The notes under the pieces: model-generated
The model's input: only the letters and a program-made list of their open reading frames with translations
The model's database searches: none
What the model was told of the DNA's origin: nothing
Made by a program: the position numbers and the translations under genes
DNA from: Fimivicinus intestinavium
Lineage (GTDB): Bacteria > Bacillota > Clostridia > Oscillospirales > Acutalibacteraceae
Length of the DNA: 64,000 nt
Assembly (NCBI GenBank): GCA_018715765.1
Contig: DVKY01000045.1
Coordinates: 1 to 64,000, forward strand
Direction of reading: 5' to 3'
In this document: positions 41,744-50,948 of the stretch, one piece after another
How the letters are laid out: every line of letters begins with the position of its first letter
Position numbering within the stretch: the first letter of the stretch is position 1

Positions 41744-44095
41744 ATGTTGACAACAATTATTAAACGCGACGGTCGAGAGGTTGAGTTCTCGCTGGAGAAG
41801 ATTGCAAACGCAATTTTTAAGGCAGCGCAGGCAATGGGCGGCAAGGATTATGAGGAATCCGTATCTCTGGCCAATCAGGTAGTTGCGTACCTGGAAAAAA
41901 GCGGCATTGAAAAGCCGACGGTGGAGCAGGTGCAGGATGCGGTGGAGAAGGTGCTCATCGAAAACGGGCATGCCCGCACCGCCAAGGTTTACATCCTGTA
42001 TCGCGCAGAGCGCTCCCGCGTGCGCGAGATGAACACCCGGTTGATGAAAATTTACGAGGGCCTTACCTTCAAGTCTGCAAAGGATAACGACATCAAACGG
42101 GAAAACGCCAACATTGACGGCGACACGGCCATGGGCACGATGCTCAAATATGGCTCTGAAGGCGCAAAGCAGTTTAACGAGTTGTTTGTTCTCAACCCGG
42201 AACATTCCAAGGCGCACCATGAGGGCGATATCCATATTCACGATCTGGATTTCCTGACCCTGACCACGACATGCTGCCAGATCGATATTATCAAACTGTT
42301 TGACGGGGGCTTTTCCACAGGGCACGGCTATCTGCGCGAGCCGAATGACATCGCCAGCTACTCCGCGCTTGCGTGCATCGCCATTCAATCCAACCAAAAC
42401 GACCAGCATGGCGGCCAGAGCATCCCGAATTTTGACTACGGTATGGCGCTCGGCGTGGCGAAAACCTACGCCAAGCTTTACCGCCGGAATATGAGCAAGG
42501 CATTGGAGCTGCTGGCCGGGCTGGACAACTCCTGCGAGGTGGCGGACGCCGTTTGCCAGCGTATCAAGGAAGAGAGTGGAGTAACCCCCAAGCTTGCCAA
42601 CGACAACGGCTACCAGGAAGCGGAGGCAAAGCTCCTGCGGGAGGATTATCAAATTGACGAAGCGGTTATCCAGAAGGCGCAGGCCTTTACGCTGCGCCGC
42701 ACCCTGAAGGAGACGGACCGTGCCACCTATCAGGCCATGGAGGCGCTGGTGCATAACCTGAACACCATGCACTCCCGCGCCGGCGCGCAGATTCCGTTCA
42801 GCTCGATTAACTACGGTATGGATACCTCGCCCGAAGGGCGCATGGCAATTAAAAACGTCCTGCTTGCAACGGAGGCGGGCCTTGGCAACGGTGAAACGCC
42901 GGTGTTCCCCATCCATATTTTCCGCGTCAAGGAGGGCGTCAGCTATAATCCTGGCGATCCGAACTACGATCTGTTCAAGCTGGCCTGCCGTGTATCTGCC
43001 AAGCGGCTGTTTCCGAACTTCTCCTTTATGGATGCACCGTTTAACGCGCAGTATTATAAGGAGGGCGATTACGACACGGAGATCGCCTACATGGGCTGCC
43101 GTACCCGCGTGATGGGCAACGTGTATGACAAAACGCGCCAGACGACGGGAGGCCGCGGTAACCTGAGCTTTACCTCGATCAACCTTCCCCGCCTTGCGAT
43201 CAAGGCACATGGGAATATTGATATTTTCTTTGAGGACCTTGACCGCAAGATCGATCTTGTGATTGATCAGCTGCTGGAGCGGCTGGAGATTCAGTCGAAG
43301 AAAAAGGTGCGCAACTACCCCTTCCTGATGGGGCAGGGCATCTGGATCGATTCCGATAAGCTTGGCCCGGATGACGAGGTGCGCGAGGTGCTCAAGCACG
43401 GCACGCTCTCCGTCGGCTTCATCGGCCTGGCGGAAACGCTGAAATCCCTGGTCGGCGCGCATCATGGCGAGAGCGTCGAGGCGCGCAACCTCGGCCTGGA
43501 AATTGTCGCCCACATGCGCAACCGCATGGATGCGGAATCTGCAAAGACAGGGCTTAATTTCACCCTGCTTGCAACCCCGGCGGAGGGGCTTTCCGGCCGC
43601 TTTGTCCGCATGGATAAGGAGCGTTATGGCGTGATTGAGGGCGTGACCGACCGGCCGTATTACACCAATTCCTTCCATGTACCGGTCTATTATCCGATCT
43701 CCGCCTTTGATAAAATCAAAATTGAGGCGCCCTATCATGAGCTGACAAACGCCGGCCATATCTCCTACATCGAGATGGATGGCGATCCTACAGAAAATCT
43801 GGATGCGTTCGAGGCCGTGATCCGCTGCATGAAGGAGAACAACATCGGCTATGGCTCCGTCAACCACCCGGTGGATCATGACCCGGTGTGTGGCTATACT
43901 GGAATCATCAATGACGAATGCCCGAAGTGCGGCCGCCATGAGGGCGACGGCAACCCTGATTTCGAGCGTATCCGCCGCATCACCGGCTATCTGGTCGGCA
44001 CGCTGGATCACTTTAACGACGCCAAGTATGCAGAGGTGATGGATCGCGTCAAGCACTCTATTGGCACAGGCGCCGGGGAGTTTGAGCAGATTTGA
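41744..44095 (+). CDS. nrdD: Anaerobic ribonucleoside-triphosphate reductase
   Basis: 783 residues from the ATG at 41744 (AGGAGG 10 nt upstream). An N-terminal ATP-cone (~1-95: IIKRDGREVEF, VEQVQDAVEKVL) binds dATP/ATP. The glycyl-radical barrel ends with a zinc site (CGYTGIINDECPKCG) and the radical loop RRITGYLVGT with Gly748. It reduces all four NTPs in the absence of O2 and needs NrdG to make the radical. The stop overlaps the nrdG start by one base. Confidence 0.96.
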   Translation: MLTTIIKRDGREVEFSLEKIANAIFKAAQAMGGKDYEESVSLANQVVAYLEKSGIEKPTVEQVQDAVEKVLIENGHARTAKVYILYRAERSRVREMNTRLMKIYEGLTFKSAKDNDIKRENANIDGDTAMGTMLKYGSEGAKQFNELFVLNPEHSKAHHEGDIHIHDLDFLTLTTTCCQIDIIKLFDGGFSTGHGYLREPNDIASYSALACIAIQSNQNDQHGGQSIPNFDYGMALGVAKTYAKLYRRNMSKALELLAGLDNSCEVADAVCQRIKEESGVTPKLANDNGYQEAEAKLLREDYQIDEAVIQKAQAFTLRRTLKETDRATYQAMEALVHNLNTMHSRAGAQIPFSSINYGMDTSPEGRMAIKNVLLATEAGLGNGETPVFPIHIFRVKEGVSYNPGDPNYDLFKLACRVSAKRLFPNFSFMDAPFNAQYYKEGDYDTEIAYMGCRTRVMGNVYDKTRQTTGGRGNLSFTSINLPRLAIKAHGNIDIFFEDLDRKIDLVIDQLLERLEIQSKKKVRNYPFLMGQGIWIDSDKLGPDDEVREVLKHGTLSVGFIGLAETLKSLVGAHHGESVEARNLGLEIVAHMRNRMDAESAKTGLNFTLLATPAEGLSGRFVRMDKERYGVIEGVTDRPYYTNSFHVPVYYPISAFDKIKIEAPYHELTNAGHISYIEMDGDPTENLDAFEAVIRCMKENNIGYGSVNHPVDHDPVCGYTGIINDECPKCGRHEGDGNPDFERIRRITGYLVGTLDHFNDAKYAEVMDRVKHSIGTGAGEFEQI

Positions 44096-44664
44096 TGGAC
44101 ACGATGAACACTCCCCTGCGGCTTGCGGGTGTCATCCGCGAATCCATCGTGGATGGCCCCGGCTGGCGCTTCGTTGTATTTGCCCAGGGCTGCCCGCACC
44201 ATTGCCCCGGTTGCCAAAACCCACAGACACATGACTTTCAGGGCGGCTATGACAGCACCGTGGGCAGGCTGATCGCTGAAATGCAGAAAAACCCACTGCT
44301 TTCCGGCGTCACGCTCAGCGGCGGCGATCCGTTTGCACAGGCGGAGCCGTTTGCCGTGCTGGCCGAGGAAGCGCACCGGATCGGCCTCAACGTGGTCACC
44401 TATACGGGCTGGACCTTGGAGCAGCTGTTAGACGGACGCAGCTCGCACCCGGGCTGGGAGGCGTTGCTTTCGCAGACGGACGTGCTGGTAGACGGCCCCT
44501 TTTTGCTGGCAGAAAAATCTCTTGCACTTCTTTTCCGCGGCTCGCGTAACCAGCGTACCATTGACGTGAAGCGCTCCCTGGCTTTGGGCCATGTGGTAGA
44601 ATGCGACCTGCACAATGGGATGCCCTCCGTTTCAGGCAAAACGCCTGCGGCGGAGGACAAATGA
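44095..44664 (+). CDS. nrdG: Anaerobic ribonucleotide reductase-activating radical SAM protein
   Basis: 189 residues. CPHHCPGC (Cys33, Cys37, Cys40) is the CX3CX2C radical SAM cluster; LSGGDPF is the SAM-binding GGE-like motif. It cleaves SAM to place the glycyl radical on NrdD. The ATG at 44095 overlaps the nrdD stop; a second in-frame ATG at 44104 is possible. Confidence 0.94.
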   Translation: MDTMNTPLRLAGVIRESIVDGPGWRFVVFAQGCPHHCPGCQNPQTHDFQGGYDSTVGRLIAEMQKNPLLSGVTLSGGDPFAQAEPFAVLAEEAHRIGLNVVTYTGWTLEQLLDGRSSHPGWEALLSQTDVLVDGPFLLAEKSLALLFRGSRNQRTIDVKRSLALGHVVECDLHNGMPSVSGKTPAAEDK

Positions 44665-44691
44665 AGCTTCTAAACAAGGCCTGCGGCGGGC

Positions 44692-44716
44692 AAAGCCCGG
44701 CGCGGGCTTTTTATTC
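44692..44716 (+). terminator. Terminator of nrdDG
   Basis: Arms AAAGCCCG (44692-44699) and CGGGCTTT (44703-44710), then TTATTC. Confidence 0.7.
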
Positions 44717-44798
44717 TTCGGCAGATGCATTTTTTTACTTTCTGGCGGGACAGGCTCGCCCTGGGCCCCAACTAATCAAACGAATGGAGGGATTGGGG

Positions 44799-45260
44799 AT
44801 GCATGGCTCTCGCCACAGCACAAAAGCGGCCGTTTGGTTAATTCTCTCGTGGGGGCTGGTTGCGGCCTGCATGGCGGCCATTTTTTGCTTTTCCCAGCAA
44901 TCCGGCGTGGAGAGCCAATCGCTCAGCGATGGGCTGCTGTCTAAAATCTTTGATATGATCGGCCTGCTGATCCCATCCGCCGTGATCCGTAAGCTGGCGC
45001 ATGCGGCAGAGTTTGCACTGCTGGCTGTGCTCCTGTTCCATGCGCTTTACCGCACCTGTGGCCGGGGCCGGCCCTGGCTTGCCTGGTCGCTGTCAACCCT
45101 GTACGCTGTGACGGATGAGGTGCATCAGATCTTCATTCCCGGCAGGGCGTGCCGCTTTTTCGACGTCTGTGTGGATGCAGCAGGCGCTTTGGCAGGCGTG
45201 CTTTTCTGCCTGTTGCTGCTCTTCCTGCTGCGCAGGCTGTCCGCTCAAAAATCTCCGTAA
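44799..45260 (+). CDS. VanZ-family membrane protein
   Basis: 153 residues from the ATG at 44799 (GGAGGG 7 nt upstream; the longer frame has no support). Four or five membrane spans. FSQQSGVESQ near the start, RKLAHAAEFALLAVL in the middle and TDEVHQIFIPGRACRFFDVCVDAAG towards the end are the conserved VanZ positions. VanZ-like proteins are linked to teicoplanin resistance in enterococci, but most members, including this one outside a van cluster, have no known role. Confidence 0.88.
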   Translation: MHGSRHSTKAAVWLILSWGLVAACMAAIFCFSQQSGVESQSLSDGLLSKIFDMIGLLIPSAVIRKLAHAAEFALLAVLLFHALYRTCGRGRPWLAWSLSTLYAVTDEVHQIFIPGRACRFFDVCVDAAGALAGVLFCLLLLFLLRRLSAQKSP

Positions 45261-45321
45261 AATTCGAAGAATTCCTCCAGTGAAGCTTAAATTTATTCAA
45301 AAACATAGCATTTACAACAGT

Positions 45322-45367
45322 AAAACAGCGCTTTTCTCCTGATTTTGGCAGAGAAAAGCGCTGTTTT
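45322..45367. terminator. Bidirectional terminator between convergent genes
   Basis: Perfect 17-bp arms AAAACAGCGCTTTTCTC (45322-45338) and GAGAAAAGCGCTGTTTT (45351-45367), with A-tract and T-tract built into the stem ends. It serves the VanZ gene and the converging yhaM operon. Confidence 0.92.
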
Positions 45368-45397
45368 AATGAATCCAGTATTTGTTTAGTGCAACGT

Positions 45398-46387
45398 CTA
45401 TTCGCCCGCTTCCGGTGTGCGAAGATTCACGCTGGGTGCAATCTCCCTGCGGGCATGGTTGTAGAGCTTGCGGTTCTCCAGCGCCCACTGACGCGGAGAA
45501 AAACCGTCCGGCTGCGTCGTCTGGAGCGCCTGCGCCATTTCATAGATGCGCGCATCCATCAGATCCAACTCCGAGAGGAGCTCCGCCTCCAGAAACATCG
45601 GGCGCACTGCCGCTCCAAATTCAGGATCTCCATGATGGGAAAGAAGCATATGCTCCACCAGCATAGCTGTTTCCTGCGAGACGCCGAGCCTGCGCGCCGC
45701 ACGGTCAACCGCCATCGCTCCCTCCGCCAGATGGCCGATCAGCATCCCTCGCGCCGTATAACCGCTTGCAATCCCCGTGCTGCCGACGGTAAATTCACCA
45801 ATTTTCGCAATATCATGAAGAATTGCACCAGAGAGCAACAGCTCCTGGTCAATGAAAGGATAAACTCTGCACACGCCCTGTGCGAGCCGAACGATGGAAA
45901 GCGTATGGCATAGCAGGCCGCCGCGGATCGCGTGGTGCAGCTTAAACGCTGCCGGCCAATAGAGAAGCTGCTCCTTATATTCCTCCAGCAATGCCGTCAC
46001 AAGCATTTTCAGCTCCCCGTTTTCAAAGCCGGAGACAATGGAACGGATTTCAGAGAGCATCCACTCCCCTTCATAGGCAGCGCTGGGGACATAGTCGCTA
46101 ACGTTGATTTTGTCTGCGGGGACAGCCGGCCGAATCCGGTCAATGCGCAGCTGATCCGCACCGTTGTAAACGTCGATACGGCCGCGCACCTTCACCAGAT
46201 CATTTGCGGCGAAGGTTCCCTGCGTATCCTCCTTATAATCCCAGAGCTTTGCGGAAATCTCGCCCGACCGGTCGGTCAGCACCAGGTCAAGATAGGGCAC
46301 GCCGCGCGCCGTCTGCTTTTTTTCACAGGTTTTAATCAGGCAAAAGCCCTCGGAAACGCCGGTTTTTTCATTCGTCGTAAAATTCAT
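45398..46387 (-). CDS. yhaM: 3'-5' exoribonuclease YhaM (OB fold plus HD domain)
   Basis: 329 residues from the ATG at 46387 (AAAGGA 8 nt upstream). An N-terminal OB fold (FCLIKTCEKKQTARGVPYLD, VKVRGRID) precedes an HD hydrolase domain with HHAIRGGLLCHTLSI, GAILHDIAKI and EHMLLSHHG, the arrangement of YhaM. The enzyme trims RNA and single-stranded DNA from the 3' end. Last gene of the dnaD-dnaI-tex operon. Confidence 0.92.
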   Translation of the reverse strand: MNFTTNEKTGVSEGFCLIKTCEKKQTARGVPYLDLVLTDRSGEISAKLWDYKEDTQGTFAANDLVKVRGRIDVYNGADQLRIDRIRPAVPADKINVSDYVPSAAYEGEWMLSEIRSIVSGFENGELKMLVTALLEEYKEQLLYWPAAFKLHHAIRGGLLCHTLSIVRLAQGVCRVYPFIDQELLLSGAILHDIAKIGEFTVGSTGIASGYTARGMLIGHLAEGAMAVDRAARRLGVSQETAMLVEHMLLSHHGDPEFGAAVRPMFLEAELLSELDLMDARIYEMAQALQTTQPDGFSPRQWALENRKLYNHARREIAPSVNLRTPEAGE

Positions 46388-46429
46388 GCTGGTCATCCTT
46401 TACACGGGTATAAAACAGGAGAGGCCCAC

Positions 46430-46870
46430 TCATGCAGGCTGCTCCCCGGAGCCAAACTCCATCAGGAAAATACCGCTTCCCGCATCCAAACGGCGGTTCA
46501 CCTCGCCGGGCAGCTCGCGCAAAAAAATCTCTGCCGTGGCGCTGACGCGCAGCTGATTGACATGCCCGCCGTAAACGTTGCCCTGTGCATCTGCCAGCGT
46601 CCCGTGCAGGTGCAGATAAGCCTCCGCGCCGCGCTGCGTCACATTGCCCGTCAGCGTACAGATTTCCATTTCCCGATCCAGCACACGGGGCAAAAAGCGT
46701 TTTTCCGCCAGATGATAGACGCCAATCTCTGCATGATCCACGGCTCCCAGTGCGGAAATCTCTGCCAGTCGAATCCCCTGCGTGGCGCAGGCCTCGCGGA
46801 TGCAGGCGAGCACCTCCTCCCCGCGCACGAGGCACAGGATCGTTGTATCTCCCATTTTTCGCAAATCCAT
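46430..46870 (-). CDS. PPC/DUF296-domain protein
   Basis: 146 residues from the ATG at 46870, with AGGAGG 7 nt upstream. One plants-and-prokaryotes-conserved domain: GEEVLACIREACATQGI, ISALGAVDHAEIGVYH and the metal-binding LHLHGTLADAQGNVYGGHV. Prokaryotic members form trimers, sometimes with zinc; DNA binding is shown only for plant AT-hook proteins, and there is no AT-hook here. Situated between tex and yhaM. Confidence 0.86.
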   Translation of the reverse strand: MDLRKMGDTTILCLVRGEEVLACIREACATQGIRLAEISALGAVDHAEIGVYHLAEKRFLPRVLDREMEICTLTGNVTQRGAEAYLHLHGTLADAQGNVYGGHVNQLRVSATAEIFLRELPGEVNRRLDAGSGIFLMEFGSGEQPA

Positions 46871-46939
46871 TGGGCCGCCTCCTGTTCCTTTTTCTGCCTT
46901 CATTATAGGTGCTTTCTGCCGCAGGGTCAAGCGATCCGG

Positions 46940-49108
46940 TCAGCCTGCCGCCGGCTGGGCCGGTTTTTTCATCGTCAGGGAAATCCGCTTCTTTTCCACA
47001 TCAACGCTGAGCACCCAAACGGTGATAATATCGCCCACCTTGAGCGCCTCAGAGGGGTGCCCAAGCCTGCGGTCGGCAATCTGGGAGATGTGCACCAGGC
47101 CATCCTGGTGCACGCCGATATCGACAAACGCGCCAAAATCAATCACGTTGCGCACCGTGCCCTGCAGCTCCATGCCTGGCTTTAAATCCTTCATGTCCAT
47201 AATATCTGTGCGCAGCAGCGGGGGCGGGAGCTCGTCGCGTGGGTCGCGCCCCGGGCGGAGCAGCTCCTTGACGATATCGCGCAGCGTTGGTACGCCAAGC
47301 TCCAGCCGCCTTGCGGCCTCCTCCTCCCCAAGCTGCGCGACACGCTGCTCAAGCGCCCCAATGCGGCCGGCGGCCACATCCTCCAGCGAGTAGCCGCACA
47401 GCGTTAAAAGCGCCTTTGCAGCCTCATAGCTCTCCGGATGGACGCCCGTGCGATCCAGCACGTTTTTGCTCTCCGGCACACGTAAAAATCCTGCGCACTG
47501 CTCGAATGCCTTTGCGCCGAGCTTGGGAACCTTTTTGATTGCGGCGCGGGAGGGATAGGCGCCATTCTCCTCCCGGTAGGCAACGATATTTTTGGCGACT
47601 GTGCTGTTCACGCCGGAAACACGCGCCAGCAGGGAGGACGATGCGGTATTCAGATCAACGCCCACTGCGTTCACGCAATCCTCCACCACACCGCCAAGGG
47701 CGTTATCCAGCTCCTTTTTCGGCATATCATGCTGATACTGCCCCACACCGATGGCCTTTGGATCGATCTTGACCAGCTCTGCCAACGGATCTTGCAGCCT
47801 GCGCGCAATCGAGACCGCGCTGCGCAGGGAGACGTCGAACTGCGGGAATTCCTCCGCCGCCAGTTTGGAGGCGGAGTAAACAGAAGCGCCCGCCTCGCTG
47901 ACCACCATATAGGAGACCTTGCGGTCAATGGTCTTCAGCAGCTCCGCCGTAAAAATCTCCGTCTCCTTGGAGGCGGTGCCGTTGCCGATGGCGATAATCT
48001 CCACGCCATGTTTTTCAATCAGCCGGCGCAGCGTCGCCTTCGCCTGCTGCCTTTGAGCCTCGCTGTGGGTGATATAGATTACGCCTGTATCCAACACACG
48101 CCCCGTCGCATCCACAACGGCGACCTTACAGCCCGTCCGGTAGCCGGGGTCAAGCCCCAGAGCCACCTTCCCCTTGACGGGCGGCTGAAGCAGAAGCTGC
48201 CGCAGATTCATGGCAAAAACCCTGATCGCAGCGGTATCCGCCCGCTCGGTGAGCATGGAGCGGATTTCCCTCTCAATGGAGGGCTCGATCAGCCGATCGT
48301 AGGCGTCCTCCCCAGCCTCCTGCACGGCGGCCGTGCAGGGAGAACCGGTGTTTTTCAGAGCCACGCTGGTAATCACCCGCATGGCGCGCGGGCGGTCAAG
48401 CGTGACCTCCACCTTGAGAAAGCCTTCCCGCTCGCCCCTGTCGATCGCCAGCACCTGATAGCCGGCAATCTTCTCCACCGGCGCGCTGAAATTGTAATAG
48501 GGGGCGTAGACGCTATCCTCTTCCCTGGCGGCCCTGGCGTGCACAACACCGCACACGGTAAACAGATTGCGCAGCCTGCGGCGGATATTCGCATCGTCGG
48601 ACAGATCCTCCGCGATAATATCCATAGCGCCCCGGAGCGCCTCCTCCGCCGTCTCCACGCCCTTCTCCGGGTCGATAAAGCCCCGCGCGAGTGTGAGCGG
48701 CTCGCCGGAGCTTGCTGCCTGCGCAAAAATTTGCTGCGCAAGCGGCTCGAGGCCCCGTTCACGGGCAATGGAGGCGCGCGTGCGGCGCCGCGGCTTAAAG
48801 GGGCGGTAGATATCCTCAATCTCCGCCAGGGTAGCGGCTTTCTCCAGAGCGGCGGCGATTTCATCTGTCAGCTTCTCCTGCGCCTCAATCGAGGCGCGCA
48901 CCTCTTCACGGCGCTTTTCCAGATTGCGCAGATATTCGAGCCGTTCCGAGATTTCGCGCAGCACCTGGTCATCCAGCGTGCCGTGCGCCTCCTTTCGATA
49001 GCGGGCGATAAAGGGGATCGTGTTCCCCTCGTCGATCAGCTTCACCACATTTTCAATCTGCCATGCCTGCAAATGAAATTCGGCGGTGAGCTGTGTGATG
49101 ATATCCAT
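46940..49108 (-). CDS. tex: Tex-family RNA-binding transcription accessory protein
   Basis: 722 residues in the usual Tex order. The N-terminal helical domain includes IPFIARYRKEAHGTLDD. A YqgF-like RNase H fold contains ALGLDPGYRTGCK. Helix-hairpin-helix repeats (NTASSSLLARVSGVN) follow, then a C-terminal S1 domain (~645-718; GTVRNVIDFGAFVDIGVHQD). Tex proteins bind RNA or DNA and affect transcription. AAAGGGAG lies 13 nt before the ATG. Confidence 0.94.
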   Translation of the reverse strand: MDIITQLTAEFHLQAWQIENVVKLIDEGNTIPFIARYRKEAHGTLDDQVLREISERLEYLRNLEKRREEVRASIEAQEKLTDEIAAALEKAATLAEIEDIYRPFKPRRRTRASIARERGLEPLAQQIFAQAASSGEPLTLARGFIDPEKGVETAEEALRGAMDIIAEDLSDDANIRRRLRNLFTVCGVVHARAAREEDSVYAPYYNFSAPVEKIAGYQVLAIDRGEREGFLKVEVTLDRPRAMRVITSVALKNTGSPCTAAVQEAGEDAYDRLIEPSIEREIRSMLTERADTAAIRVFAMNLRQLLLQPPVKGKVALGLDPGYRTGCKVAVVDATGRVLDTGVIYITHSEAQRQQAKATLRRLIEKHGVEIIAIGNGTASKETEIFTAELLKTIDRKVSYMVVSEAGASVYSASKLAAEEFPQFDVSLRSAVSIARRLQDPLAELVKIDPKAIGVGQYQHDMPKKELDNALGGVVEDCVNAVGVDLNTASSSLLARVSGVNSTVAKNIVAYREENGAYPSRAAIKKVPKLGAKAFEQCAGFLRVPESKNVLDRTGVHPESYEAAKALLTLCGYSLEDVAAGRIGALEQRVAQLGEEEAARRLELGVPTLRDIVKELLRPGRDPRDELPPPLLRTDIMDMKDLKPGMELQGTVRNVIDFGAFVDIGVHQDGLVHISQIADRRLGHPSEALKVGDIITVWVLSVDVEKKRISLTMKKPAQPAAG

Positions 49109-49174
49109 CGTTTTTGATACACTCCCTTTAGGCGCAAAACGCCCGCCGGAGCAGCGGGCGCGGCGCGCAACTTC

Positions 49175-49957
49175 TTATAAAAACTGAAACAACTGGATTG
49201 CCAGCTCATGCCGGACAAGAAAGCGCTCCGGCATGGTCTCCTCCAGCAGTTTGAGATGGGCGCGGTGGAAGGCTTCCACCGCATCGGGCGCAAGTGAGGC
49301 GCCGACGCCCCGGCAGGCACGCATGCGCCCATTCCATGATTCCCGCGTGAAAGGCAGCAGCACATCCAGCGTTCTGTACCCCGCCGGGCGGACACTTTCC
49401 CCGCACCAGGGCGGGTCGGCGTATTGAAGCCGGCTGTCATACCCATCCCAACCCGGGTTAAACCGGCGCACCAGCGCAATTGAGCGCCGGACAACCGGGT
49501 TTTCATCCGGCAGCCAGGCCATATAGACGATGGCCAGCAGCCCGCCGGGCTTTAAAATGCGGTGAAAGGCGGGAATTGCCCGCTCCGGGTTCAGATATTG
49601 CCAGCATTGTGCGGCTGTGATACAGTCAAACGCATCCGCAGGGAAAGGAGGATCATTCGCATCCCCCTCCACATATGCAATCGAAAGCCCTGCTGCCCGC
49701 GTCATCGCCCTCGCCTGAAGAAGCTGCTCCTGCGCCATATCCAACCCCGTGAACTGCGCCCCATAACGCGCCATATACCGCGGCAGCACGCCCGTGCCCG
49801 TGCCGATGTCGAGCACCTGCTGCCCGGGCAGGCCAATGCCCAGCTCGTAAAGCGTTTGATAAAGCTGCTCGGGGTAAATATCCCGGTATTTTGCGTAATC
49901 CCCACTTGCAAGCCCCCAGTCAAAGGCCCGGCCCCCGTCAATGTTTTGATCCTGCAT
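49175..49957 (-). CDS. Class I SAM-dependent methyltransferase
   Basis: 260 residues. VLDIGTGTGVLPRYMA (~48-63) is the SAM-binding motif I; GLDMAQEQL gives the acidic residue of strand 2; FDCITAAQCWQYLNP and RILKPGGLLAIVYM are motifs II/III. It resembles the UbiE/small-molecule methyltransferase group; the substrate is unknown. AAGGGGG 6 nt before the ATG; 11 bp after the DnaI-like gene. Confidence 0.85.
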   Translation of the reverse strand: MQDQNIDGGRAFDWGLASGDYAKYRDIYPEQLYQTLYELGIGLPGQQVLDIGTGTGVLPRYMARYGAQFTGLDMAQEQLLQARAMTRAAGLSIAYVEGDANDPPFPADAFDCITAAQCWQYLNPERAIPAFHRILKPGGLLAIVYMAWLPDENPVVRRSIALVRRFNPGWDGYDSRLQYADPPWCGESVRPAGYRTLDVLLPFTRESWNGRMRACRGVGASLAPDAVEAFHRAHLKLLEETMPERFLVRHELAIQLFQFL

Positions 49958-49968
49958 ATACTGCCCCC

Positions 49969-50946
49969 TTACCGCCTCAGCTGGCGAATATCCCGCCCGC
50001 AGAAGATCAGAGAGGTGTAGCAGCCGATGATGCGCGAGGTAATCCGCTGGGTATATTTCCCCTCCAGCTCGCCTGGCGTTAAATTCGTGCTGATGATGAC
50101 TGGCAGCCCCGCATTGATGCGGGAGTTAATGATATTATAAAGCGCGGCAACGGTGAACTGGGTCGAAAACTCCGCGCCAAGGTCATCCAGAATGAGCAGA
50201 TCGCAGGTGAGCAGCAGCTCCTGCGTATCGCCGCCCGCCGTACCGCCGCGCCCAAAATGCTCCTCCTCCAGATCGTGGAGCAAGTTTTGCGTGGAGCCGT
50301 AGATCACGGCGAAATCCTTTGCAATGGCCTCGCGCGCAATGGAGAGGGAGAGGTGCGTCTTGCCGAGCCCCGTTGCCCCGCAGAGAAAAAGACTCGGGGA
50401 ATGCGGGCCGAAATCCTCGGCATAGTGCAGGCAGAATTCAAAAATCTCCGCCATGCGCCTGCGTGGGGAAAGCCCCGTGCGGCTATCCGCCTCCTCAGGA
50501 TAATACTCCAGGCGGAAGCTCTCAAACGTGCAAAGATCCAGCGGATACCGGCGGTTAATCTGCTGATAGGCCAGGCTGCGCAGCAGCCTTTTGTGGCAGG
50601 AACAGATTTGACCCTCTACAAATCCGGTATCCCCACAGGCCGGGCAGACATAAGGGGGTTCCAGATAATTCTCCGGCAAGCCGGCAGCTTTCAGCAGCTC
50701 CCGCCGCTCATGCTGCGCTTTCTTGCTCTGGCGGTGGAGCCCCTCCACAAAGGCCTCTGCATCCGGCCTGCCCAGCGCATAGACGATAGAACAGCCCACC
50801 TGCGCCATCTCCTGCTCAATGCGCGTGAGCTCCGGATACCGCCCGGCTACCTCCTCATGCCGCCGCTGCGCCTCACGCTCCGCCTGCGTTCTGCGGCGCT
50901 GTAATTCCCGCCTCGCCTGCACATAAATTTCTTTCCCATACGGCAT
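49969..50946 (-). CDS. dnaI: Helicase loader ATPase (DnaC/DnaI-like)
   Basis: 325 residues. An N-terminal coiled region is followed by a zinc-type cluster (CPAC at 101-104, CSC at 115-117), then an AAA+ domain with Walker A CGATGLGKTH (189-198) and Walker B LLILDDLGAE (~250). This is the DnaI/DnaC-type loader that places the replicative helicase on DNA. It starts 2 bp after the DnaD-like gene, the usual partner in Firmicutes. Confidence 0.87.
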   Translation of the reverse strand: MPYGKEIYVQARRELQRRRTQAEREAQRRHEEVAGRYPELTRIEQEMAQVGCSIVYALGRPDAEAFVEGLHRQSKKAQHERRELLKAAGLPENYLEPPYVCPACGDTGFVEGQICSCHKRLLRSLAYQQINRRYPLDLCTFESFRLEYYPEEADSRTGLSPRRRMAEIFEFCLHYAEDFGPHSPSLFLCGATGLGKTHLSLSIAREAIAKDFAVIYGSTQNLLHDLEEEHFGRGGTAGGDTQELLLTCDLLILDDLGAEFSTQFTVAALYNIINSRINAGLPVIISTNLTPGELEGKYTQRITSRIIGCYTSLIFCGRDIRQLRR

Positions 50947-50948
50947 GT

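Noticed and set aside
41717..44056. 779-codon open frame antisense to nrdD
   Set aside because: Shadow of nrdD; no motif or ribosome site of its own.
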